DNA of 64,000 nucleotides from Patiria pectinifera (lineage: Eukaryota; Echinodermata; Asteroidea; Valvatida; Asterinidae): positions 14,267,197 to 14,331,196 of the forward strand of contig CM057149.1 in assembly GCA_029964075.1 (NCBI GenBank). The letters are read 5' to 3'. The notes under the pieces are model-generated. The model saw only the letters and a program-made list of their open reading frames with translations. It searched no databases and was not told the DNA's origin. Shown one piece after another: positions 54,989 through 64,000 of this stretch. Numbering within the stretch: position 1 is the first letter of the stretch; each line of letters begins with the position of its first letter. The position numbers were made by a program, and so were the translations under genes.

Positions 54989-55039
54989 GGTGTTGCTTGC
55001 CCGCTGCTCATACGCGTGTGATCCTGGGAGTTTCTGCAC
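54989..55039 (-). promoter_or_regulatory. Presumed 5' UTR adjoining the start codon
   Basis: 51 nt between the in-frame TAG (55042-55040) and the ATG. No TATA box could be recognised upstream. A splice acceptor at 55040 (TGCATCTAG) cannot be excluded, in which case more 5' exons exist. Confidence 0.4.
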
Positions 55040-55726
55040 CTAGATGCAGGCTGTCAGCGGCCCGAGTCATTCCACTGGAGGTCATCCTGATTATTCAGTT
55101 GCTCGGTTACCGGTGCGTGTGGCTAGTTTCTCTGTGATGACGAAAATGAAAAAAAGAAAAAAAGGAAATTGGAAAGTGTACAAATGCACTTCAACGGTAC
55201 ACGTTTACGTTTACAATGTATGCAACTGCAAAGTCTGTATCTTACCGGTACATGTCCTAGGGCATTCCCAAGAAAATAAACAGTATCATGCAATCCCCAC
55301 CCCCCTCAAGCATGTCAAGTGCAGAAATATCCATTTTAGAAAGAAATTAAATACAAGTTTGTAGACCAGTTGACTGGTTACAATGCACTTGTGGCTGTTA
55401 TTAAAATACATACATTTCTGATCCAGTGGAAATTAAATCAATCCCATGCACCAGAAACTACAGACCGTGTAATTATTGGGGGTTTTTTTTCAGATTACCT
55501 GAGTGCAGGAACATCAACCGTTGGCAGAACACTCATTTTTAATTAGACACCCATAGCAACACAGGGATTATATTGACCGTACACAAGTTTTGCTTAGCAA
55601 CCACACGTCACATGAGAAACCCATCATTATATGATATAGCAGAGTTGCAACTTGGCTGCCATTCCTATGCCACCATGCATCGCATGCATGCATATACATG
55701 TAAGGCTATACTGACCATGTTTTAAA

Positions 55727-56135
55727 AGAGGTTGTGGAATGCTCGAAGACATTTCCGTCATTTTTTGGGTATATGTAGCCTAAGGTGTGATAAAATAAAA
55801 ACGACCATTGTTTCTGTCATGAAATGAGTACAAAGGGTACTTTTGAGAGCTATTTTCAAAACAGGACTCGTTTATGCTACTCTGCATCAGGAGTCCTGTT
55901 TATTACGTCACGATTTACTGTGTTTTGTTTGCTGCCCGCAACAACGACTTTTACACAAATTTCACGTTCGGGTCGAAACAGGCATGACAGGACTAGAAAA
56001 ACAGCTCTCAAAAGTACCTTTTGTACTCATTTTATGACAGAAACAATAGTCGTTTTTATTTCATCATACCTTAGGCTACATACCGGTATACCCGAAAAAT
56101 GACGGAAATATCTTCGAGCATTCCACAACCTCTTT
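55727..56135. mobile_element. Foldback element with about 130-bp inverted arms
   Basis: AGAGGTTGTGGAATGCTCGA at the left is mirrored at the right end. The arms also share GACGGAAATNTCTTCGAGCA and GTACTTTTGAGAGCT. The spacer is about 150 bp. Confidence 0.75.
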
Positions 56136-56151
56136 AACCATATCATTAGTA

Positions 56152-56680
56152 CAGTATGATGGTATACAAATAATGAATGTTTGTGAGTGCAATGGTAAGA
56201 ATAATTTCATGAGGTGACAGATGAAATGTTCCATTCCACGAGGCGATCGCCGAGTGGAATGGAACATTTCATCTGTCACCGAATGAAATTATTATTTCCA
56301 TTGCACGAACGTGAAACATTCATTATTTGTTTTATATAACACCTGAATAAATTCTTGTCATCTGATTGGTTGACTTTTAATAGCCAATTTATTCAGGTTA
56401 AAAACTGTTAAAAAGTTCGACAAGTTCATCATATTTATATTAATGCAAACTGTTCAACAGGTTGAGAACAATCACATTCAATTTATCTCGATTTAATACA
56501 GCGCCACCACCAGCAGCAGTGACAAGTGGAATGGAAGTTCTATTCACCGTGCAATAGAACTTCCATTGCACTACGCGCCACGCGCGCGCCATGGGTTGGT
56601 ACGAATAATTCAATGACATGTGATCAACGATCCACCAATCAGATGACGGGGATTTATTCAGGTGTTGTATAATTAATTAG
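56152..56680. mobile_element. Foldback element with CGAGGCGATCGCCGAG apex
   Basis: Hairpin arms TACAAATAATGAATG ... GAAATGTTCCATTCCAC meet at 56239-56254. The adjoining arm has AATTCTTGTCATCTGATTGG, with an inverted partner near 56635. Related in plan to 1754-2275. Confidence 0.6.
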
Positions 56681-56805
56681 ATGGTCAGTCTAGGTATTTT
56701 CTGAAGATTTATTCATCAGCTACCTGTACCGGGTATTTAGGCCTATATGCAGCACTTGACTGTACATTTGAAGTCCTCTTCACAAGATGTCAAAAAAAAC
56801 CATCA

Positions 56806-57250
56806 AAGTTATTATTATTATTATTATATATTCGACATTAAAAACCACTACAAACAACAAACATTCACAAAATATTATTAAAAAAAACAAGAAAACATTC
56901 ACGAAAGCCAGAGGCATATGCCCGGAATTTTAAAAAATGTACCTCAAGCATTGTAAAAACTGCGGCCCGAAGGCCTTCAATTCCAATACCTCTGGCTACA
57001 CAAACAAATATCTTAATCTACCGGTTTAAATATCTACAAAAAAATGTATTAACAATAAACACATATATTAAAAATGGCAGAGGTATAACTGCAAAAAAGT
57101 TAATGTCTCCGTTAAAAAAAAAAAAGAGTTAGGATTATCCCCACAATTAACATCAAAGTACCACGATGATATAAAACAAGATGAAAATAAACCCAAACAA
57201 TTGTCCAGCAAAAGAAAGGAAAAATCCCCCTCCCCCATTAAAAAAAAATG
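56806..57250 (-). mobile_element. LINE 3' UTR-like fragment (reverse orientation)
   Basis: It starts with ATTATTATTATTATT at the low-coordinate end (a reversed tail). The body on the minus strand contains CAGAGGTATTGGAATTGAAG and GGCCTTCGGGCCGCAG. No coding frame. Confidence 0.4.
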
Positions 57251-57538
57251 TATTCAAGGACCAAATTATTGTGGATGTCCGGTAGTACACTGTATAGCTA
57301 CCAACTCAATACTACTATACGGTATGGTCATACAGTACTAGCACGTTTGTTTATGGTGTAGTAAAACTAGCCTCCCAAGGTGATCCACGAAGCATTCTAT
57401 TTTTGCCGAGGCGAAGCCAAGAGAAAATAGAATGCTCCATGGATCACCGAGGGAGGCTACTTTTACTACACCACGAGATAAAACATTCAATATTTTTAAT
57501 TTGTTTTATAACACCTCTCCCCTAGATTCTGCTTGTTT

Positions 57539-58026
57539 TTAAAGCTATAGTCCATCATTTGCAGCCATCTGAAAAAGTAACTGGCGTATTATTGTTGAAA
57601 AACATACTTGGTTGAAAGATAGTAAGTGGACTAAACTCCCTGTGAAATTAATCTTTCTGGCAAGCTATCATTTTGAAGTAATCATCGAAAGAAGGCTTTT
57701 CCACAGTAGGAAAATTTAAATTAGTAGTTCGTTTTGTTATTCGACGCAGCGCGCGCAAGCATTGGCACGACGCACAGGCGCGCGCGGTTGCTATAATTCG
57801 TCGGATCAGTGCGCGACATCGCGTAAAGCTGCAATTCAAAACATGATTCGGAAACTTTTGATTTGAAATTGAGATCCTAGAATGCTGTTTTTCTCGGAAT
57901 ATACAGCTGAAGCTGAGCTGAAACTTCATCAGGTTAGTTGTTCAGTATCCTTCAGTAGATTTTGAACACTTTATTGCTTCAAACAAACAACATGCACAAA
58001 TTACAAATGATGGACTATATCTTTAA
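57539..58026. mobile_element. TTAA MITE, family B copy 8
   Basis: TTAA on both sides. Ends AAGCTATAGTCCATCATTTG and ACAAATGATGGACTATATCT. It lacks part of the central hairpin. Confidence 0.78.
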
Positions 58027-58029
58027 GCA

Positions 58030-58720
58030 ATTAATTTATTTTACTATACCTCATACATATTCATGATCGAGAGCCGAACTCTCACTGGTCAATTCACCAT
58101 CACGTGCCAGATGTTATTCTTGCTGTTTACCAAACGCGCGCGCGAGGAATCACGCACATTGTAAATACGCATGCGTAGTAGACTGTCTCATGGGTTACCC
58201 GTGCGACAGTCTACTACGCATGCGCTTTACAGAGCAATCGAGGAACTGCCGCACGGGTGCAGTACGCACGCGCGAACATCGCCCAGGAGAGATGCATGGT
58301 TACACGGTTCGCGTAAATGTTAATTGCCGTACTGGAGAGAATGTATAGACCGTGTAAAGCTGTCTCCTGTACAAAAGAAAGTTGTACACACTGCAAACAA
58401 CTGTATTTACAACTGTAGTAACTGTATTAAATTGCAAACGAACCGAACTAGTGATTGAAGTTGAGCAACAATATTCTTTTGGTGAGCTGTACAAGTTTTC
58501 TCGAATTTTGTTTTAGTGCATTATAATAAAAAAAAATCGGCAACTGAATATGCATGAGGTATAGTAAAACAAATATAACATGACAGTCGATATGTCAGCT
58601 AGGTATTGGAAGTTCTGTCTCTTCGGCCTCTCGGAAACTAGTTTGTCAACTTCCAATACCTCGGGGAGCGAATATCGACTGTCCACCCTCAAACCATGTT
58701 ATATTTGTATACTGAATACT
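58030..58720. mobile_element. Families E and F, inverted copy of 13767-14473
   Basis: E (58030-58567) has CTATACCTCATACATATT ends and the ACGCATGCGTAGTAGACTGT hairpin. F (58568-58720) has the ATATTCGCTCCCCGAGG arm (seen here in reverse) but a diverged apex. Confidence 0.68.
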
Positions 58721-58952
58721 ATTAAAATTTACTTCTATTTGAATACAAAATTAGTTGAAAATTAACTTGCACTTTTCTAAACTACCCCTTCACGAAATGT
58801 TTGAACCTAGCTCTGTAGCGCTAGCGCTTGGGAACAATACGCGCAACGCACAATGCGTATAGTACACAATGCGTATAGTACTTTGGTTGCTATGGGTATA
58901 GTACTTTGGTTGCTACGGGTATAGTAATTTTGGCCGTGCACAGCAAGATAGG

Positions 58953-59670
58953 TTAAGGACAATACACGAGAAAGTGTGGATTCGTAATTTATGAGGCCCA
59001 AAGCACCGAGTGAATTCGTAAATTAAGAATCCACACTTGCGAGTGTATTCTTCAACTTAAACCATTGCTTCAACAGAAGTATTGGAAAGAATGTTGCAAC
59101 CTGACGCCACTTTTTTCTTCATAAATCATCTCAATGAAGGTCATTCGTTGCAAAAATGATGATTAAGACATGAATCTGGGACTGAGAAATGTTTCCAATT
59201 TTGTTAGGAAATACTTGAAATGACTCTCCATAGACTTTGTGTACACAAGCGCAGACGTGGCGTCAGGTTGCAACATTTTTTTCTTGGCGTGTTTAGCATG
59301 TGTATCGCCACACCCGTACAACCAAGAGATTTTGTGTGTATAGGCTCCTTGCGTCAACATGGATATATTTCAGATAATTTCTTTCTGACTAAAACTTAAA
59401 AGTAGATTTTGCAGTAACGGCGGAGAATCTGACAGTGAAGATGCATTGGTAATTTTCGGAAAGCAAATTTTCACGCAGACGGTCCTATATTCATGCTCAT
59501 AATGGAGAACAAATTGTCTGACGTGTTCAAAGTGTGGATTCGTAATTCCGAATCCACACTTTACTAAACATTCGCTTTTCCGAATCCACACTTTGTGAGC
59601 AGTGTAAGAGATTCGTAGATCCGAATCCACACTTTTAACAATAGTGTGACGTCATAGCAATGGTTTAACA
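58953..59670. repeat. Insertion with repeated GAATCCACACTT hairpins
   Basis: AAGTGTGGATTCG and its reverse complement recur at about 58972, 59020, 59530, 59560, 59580 and 59620, forming several small stem-loops near both ends. Confidence 0.55.
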
Positions 59671-59728
59671 CTAGTGAATGCCATGTGACTCGCTCTCGGC
59701 CAATCAAGATACAGAATCTTTTTGTGAC

Positions 59729-61350
59729 ACCCGTAGGCGTTCTCCGACTGTTGATGCATCTATAGCTCATTCTAATACACCTGTGATACCTGTGATACCT
59801 GTGATACATCATTAATTATAAAGGTCTACACACGACCACGCAGCGTGGCCGTTTGCGACGCATCGCATGACCCCACTGCATCGCATGACCCACATTGCAT
59901 ATTGATTTTACCAATGGAAAAATATACAAATGAAGGCATAATGCCTGTTGCATGGTTTTGGATACTTCAAAATATACGGTTTTGTGCTATTCCTACAGAA
60001 ATAAAGTCTAAAGCATATTTATTCCAACCACCAACTTAGTGCAGAGATCGGAATCTCGGCAAAAAAGATTGTAAAATAACTAAATAATTATAATGCACAC
60101 GTCATTTTTCATGCTCCGTTAAATGTTCTGGTTGATAGGCCTACATGTACATGTGTATGCCCTCTGTATAGTTTAGTTAAAGTCAATCGAAATTCTCAAT
60201 TACATTTCGGAGCTGGACAGCAACAATGAATGATCTTGAACTCCTCATAACTGATTGTTAATTAGTTTTCTGGGCCACTCAATCAAGACAATGAATATTT
60301 GGCCGGCGCCAGCTTTTTTTTTGCCGAAAATTTCAAAACTTTCAAAAGGCAAATTTTCCAGCCTAATTTTCCAGCACAAATTTTCCAGCCTAATTTTCAA
60401 GGAAAATCGTGATATCTGCCCCAAGAAACTGTTCCAAATTTCAAAACGGATGTCATTAGAATTGAGAAAAATCTGTTTTTGATGGTAAAGTTGATGTTTG
60501 ACCAATAAAAAACATTTTTGACTCTAATTTGATCAAAACAAAAAAAGGCCCTACATGTACACTACACTAGGCGATCGTTTTTGAACAGATTCTTGGGGTA
60601 GAAATCAGGATTTTCCTGCGCGGTTTGTGCCTTGCGATTCAGCACGCCCTGCGTGCTCACAGTACATCGCGCGGTGATCGCCATCTTTATTTTCGGGTCG
60701 CATGTTGTTGCCGCGCTGTCATCGTCATTTTACCCCCAAATTTCCCTCAAAAAATCAAAACCCTGCCCTCTATCCATGATAATACAAATGTACCTGTTTA
60801 TTGAGAATGTCGCCAACTAGCATGACTAGTTTGGTAGGTCCAATAATATTAAAGTGAATTTTGTTCCCTTATAGGAACCGGGCCCTACACTACACGATCG
60901 CCCTACACTATCGCCCTCCCAAATTTTAGGTGCACAGGCAATGCAGAGGCATTTGTCACGAACTAGTCCGAGTAACTTGGACCCAACTTATCGCCTTTTT
61001 AACATTTGGACATGGTCTGGCGATAGTAGGGTCCAAGCTAATCGTTATATGCCGAGCAACACAATGTTGTCCTTGACCCAAAAACCCAACATTGCCCAAC
61101 AAAAACATCAGATTTCACCCTACAAATTACTAGATACGCCGCTTGAGGTACAAGTACAAAATGTAGACATCGATGATTAAGATGGTTGTACTGAAGTTTA
61201 CTTATGATCCAGATGAAAAGTGAAATTTCCCGTTCAATTCCGAGAGCTTTCTTCGCGATCGTGAACACGTTAAATTTCCGACTCGTGTTAATGTTTGAAC
61301 GATGCCATGTGGTCTTCATGCCCAGCGTACATTCCATGGTTCCCGTATCC
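59729..61350. other. 5' flank, no recognised gene
   Basis: It contains short direct repeats of AATTTTCCAGCCT (60350-60400) and scattered CGATCGCC words (60570, 60893-60910). No conserved frame or splice-consistent exon was seen. Confidence 0.45.
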
Positions 61351-61356
61351 CGAGTG

Positions 61357-61610
61357 CGATTCCGTTACCGAGCGCAATGCATTGATTATGATAATGAGTA
61401 GACTGGATCTCGTTTATAAACACAAGTGCATTTCGAACGGTAAAGGGGAGTCGGGAACTTGCTTGAACTGGTTTCTGCCCATTAAAGCTGCCCAGGTAGT
61501 TCCCGACTCCCTATTATTGTATGAAATGTACTTGTGTTTACAAACAGGATCCAATCTACTCATTATCATAATCAATGCATCGCGCGCACTCAGTAACAGA
61601 ATCGCGCAGA
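61357..61610. repeat. Foldback with about 100-bp arms
   Basis: GCAATGCATTGATTATGATA with GAGTAGACTGGATC is mirrored by GATCCAATCTACTC and TATCATAATCAATGCAT. Inner arms GGGGAGTCGGGAACT/AGTTCCCGACTCCC. Confidence 0.7.
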
Positions 61611-61781
61611 ATGATCACAGTCATTTCGGGTTCGATCGCTCGGAGCACGCCGCGGGGGGTACGTTCTTGCACTTGTACGCATGCGCATACTATCGTTCCG
61701 CTCCTACACCACACCCCCCGCTGCGCGCTCCGAGCGATCGAACCGAAAATGACTGCGATCATTCTGCGCGCGTGCACGTTT
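61604..61781. repeat. Adjacent GC-rich hairpin
   Basis: GCGCAGAATGATCACAGTCA ... GGTTCGATCGCTCGGAGC is mirrored by GCTCCGAGCGATCGAACC ... GACTGCGATCATTCTGCGC. It directly abuts the previous foldback. Confidence 0.7.
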
Positions 61782-62269
61782 CAAGTGTCAGGTTGGCTCG
61801 GTGCGGAAAAGGCATATTTTTCATCATTTTTGCCGAAAAACCGACAGAATCCACCGATGTTTGTTTGGTGCACATAACGTGAGTATGTCATGAGGTATTG
61901 TACAGAGTTTAGGGGCAAACTGTGCAGCAGTTCTGTGGGAAAAAGCTTGGTTGGGATGGACGTTTTTGTACTTAATTAGTGTTTTGTGCTGACAACAATT
62001 TTGCGGGGTTCTAACTCTATGAGGCTCCACTACCATACTAGCTCTAGGAGTAGCTAGTTCCCAGTCCTCCGTTATTACAAAACTTCCCATAGTGGGCAGA
62101 AAAAAAGCAATAATAACAGGTTTAATTTGATTCAAATCATCGTAGTTATATGAGTACACAAGCGAGAAAAGAAAATGATCTAGAGATCATTTTCTTTTCT
62201 CGTTATACATGTTATATGAATTATTTCCCTTTAACCGCTAAAAGGCGCTATACATTTCATAACATAATT

Positions 62270-63057
62270 TAGCCCGACTGCGTCTGGCCGTACAGTACTA
62301 TCGCAAGCTCTGTAGTACGGCCAGACGCCCGATGCTTCCACAGAGACTGAATTTTGTTGGCCGCGATAGCTTACATCTTTCGATCGCGATTATCTTTCAT
62401 CCAGGACACAAATTTCCAAAGTTCGAACGTAGAGCAACTCATACCTTTTCAAAAAAAATATCTTTCATCCATCTGGCCACAAGATTTAATTTCAGTCATC
62501 AGATTCCACAAATATCGCTGCCTTCATGCGATCCCATGATTTCAAAATGGCGTCGCTAATGTATGTAATATGAAGCGCCACAGAAACTCATGAATATGCA
62601 TAAACAGTCTGTGACGTATGACCGTACGGCCCCGCCGCGCACGCACGTCCAAAACCACGAGGTCATACGTCACAGACTGTTTATGCATATTCATGAGTTT
62701 GCGCGGGCGCGCCTGCATATTGCATACATTACAGCCCGGCCGCCATTTTGAAATCGCATGGTGGATCGCATGGGGGACGATATTTGTGGAATCTGATGAC
62801 TGAAATTTGTCTTGTGGCCAGATGGATGAAAATATTGAGACCAAAGAACGTTTTTTCGAAAAGGTATGAGTTGCTCTACGACTACGAACCTTAACTTTGG
62901 AAATTTGTGTCCTGGATGAAAAGATAATCGCGATCGAAAGATGTAGCAAAATCGCTACATCGGCGGCCAACAAAATTCAGTCTCTGTGGAAGCATCGGGC
63001 GTCTGGCCGTACTACAGAGCTTGCGATAGTACTGTACGGCCAGACGCAGTCGGGCTA
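62270..63057. mobile_element. 788-bp palindromic element with 9-bp target duplication
   Basis: The ends TAGCCCGACTGCGTCTGGCC and its reverse complement are flanked by AACATAATT at 62261-62269 and 63058-63066. The arms stay alike for about 250 bp. Each tip holds its own hairpin (GCGTCTGGCCGTAC ... GTACGGCCAGACGC) and the centre has a third (AAACTCATGAATATGCATAA). A 9-bp duplication and long inverted arms suit Mutator-like non-autonomous elements. Confidence 0.8.
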
Positions 63058-63066
63058 AACATAATT

Positions 63067-64000
63067 ATGCTGTGCAATGTTTGTTAAGATTGCGCAAAAT
63101 TCATAAATTGCGCACGTGATATTCCCAATCCCATGCAATCTTATGAATGAGCGCTCACTCTTCACATTGCGTGCTCATTCTTAAGAATGCGCGCTCGTTC
63201 TTAAGAATGCGCGAATTGCAAGAAAGCGCACAACATGCATCACAAACGTTACGAACGTACAGACGTAATGCAACTTGCAGTTCTGCAACTTGTGCAAGGA
63301 CCAAGGTTATTTCCCATTTATTAATTTTAAATCCATTGTCTTACCAGAGAGATGCAGATTGAATGCGAAAGACTGAATCATTTATGTAGGCTTAGCATCT
63401 TCTATTAATCATGACATGGACAAGGTCCTGAGTTCCAAAGGTTTACAGCATGCACACCACAAAAATCGTCTGTGTTTTGCACCGATCACTCCTCAGTCAT
63501 CTTTTTTTTTTCTTGTCGCTGATGGACTGTATCCCCGACTTATCAAATTTTCAGATACACGTTGTAGTTGTGTTGTTAGGGTACCCGTCTAAGTTGTTTA
63601 TACTGCAGCGAAAAAAAAAATCAATTTGCCAGAATTATCTACGGAGTCCTCCACCTACCACCTTTTTCTCGGGAGGGAGGAGGTGGGAGTGGTTGTAAGA
63701 TATTTGCATGTTACCTTGAATAATTATGATTTGATGTTACAGATATCAAGCTTACTATATAAGCTGGTGACAGCCTGGTTAATTTCCTGACATTAGATTC
63801 AAATTACATGCCAAAAGGTAATATTTCACCACAAATTTACTTCTGCATGCACTCATTAATTCATTTGTTAGAAATTAATGAAATGAGAAATCATAGAGCT
63901 ATATGCAATTTGTGCATAAATGCATGCTCTATTAAATTTACCATTTTCATTGTATCATCTCCATAGCTGTTTAGTTGAAGCCCAGAAGAGGATAGAAAGG
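63067..64000. other. Right flank, no recognised gene
   Basis: 63090-63230 holds short inverted words (TGCGCAA, TTCTTAAGAATGCGCGC). The remainder is AT-rich with no supported feature. Confidence 0.4.

Larger units (their letters stand above)
57356..59728. mobile_element. Family C foldback element carrying three later insertions
   Basis: C sequence resumes after each insertion: hairpin 57356-57525 (apex 57408-57421), body at 58720-58952, end at about 59685-59728 (CTCGCTCTCGGCCAATCAA). Inserted are family B (57539-58026), families E and F (58030-58720) and an element with GAATCCACACTT repeats (58953-59670). Confidence 0.6.

Noticed and set aside
55043-64000. A second gene upstream of the start codon
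   Set aside because: All frames there are short, most fall in inverted repeats, and I found no splice-consistent exon chain or known domain.

Overview
The window looks like eukaryotic nuclear DNA from a marine invertebrate deuterostome. An echinoderm is my best guess, at low confidence. The grounds are one very long, multi-exon, GT-AG-spliced gene with kilobase introns, a dense load of small inverted-repeat transposons (MITEs), tRNA-derived SINEs, non-LTR retrotransposon debris, and heavy use of TACATGTA-type palindromes. No prokaryotic or organellar feature was seen.

Main result: one gene on the minus strand fills positions 54988 down to 381. I reconstructed 29 coding exons by reading reverse-strand frames and GT/AG borders. 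Every exon joins the next in a compatible phase. The sum is 3,504 nt: an ATG in a strong start context (54988), 1,166 further codons and a TAG at 383-381. The predicted 1,167-residue protein has a short basic N-terminus beginning MGTGASK (N-myristoylation type, no signal peptide), then seven tandem cupredoxin-like modules (about residues 45-762), a chitobiase/beta-hexosaminidase C-terminal-like module (about 783-850), an acidic linker, two fibronectin type III-like modules (about 898-1077) and a polar tail. Most cupredoxin modules keep the first copper histidine, but none keeps the Cys-His-Met loop, so they are probably structural or binding modules rather than blue-copper electron carriers. 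I do not recognise the gene by name.

Introns and flanks, left to right: 1-400 C-terminal exon and an opposite-strand LINE tail; 0.8-7.4 kb SINE, MITEs and a 2.7-kb inverted-repeat element; 7.4-12.4 kb the FN3 exons with a cluster of three TTAA MITEs and nested elements; 13.8-19.4 kb the chitobiase-like exons among foldback elements; 19.5-27 kb cupredoxins 5 (part), 6 and 7, plus a LINE reverse-transcriptase fragment split by a MITE; 27-45.6 kb cupredoxins 1 (part) to 5, a 48-bp tandem array and a 1.27-kb minisatellite of 27-bp units abutting exon 4; 45.6-55 kb exons 1-3, long introns and an extremely CpG-rich foldback; 55-64 kb the 5' flank, with no recognisable gene but several large foldback elements, including a 788-bp palindrome with a 9-bp target duplication.

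The most unusual points are the domain architecture; a minisatellite whose unit copies the 3' splice junction of the exon it touches and is open in all three sense frames; and a group of hairpin elements whose stems differ while their tips and apex (GAGGCGAAGCCGAG) are shared.
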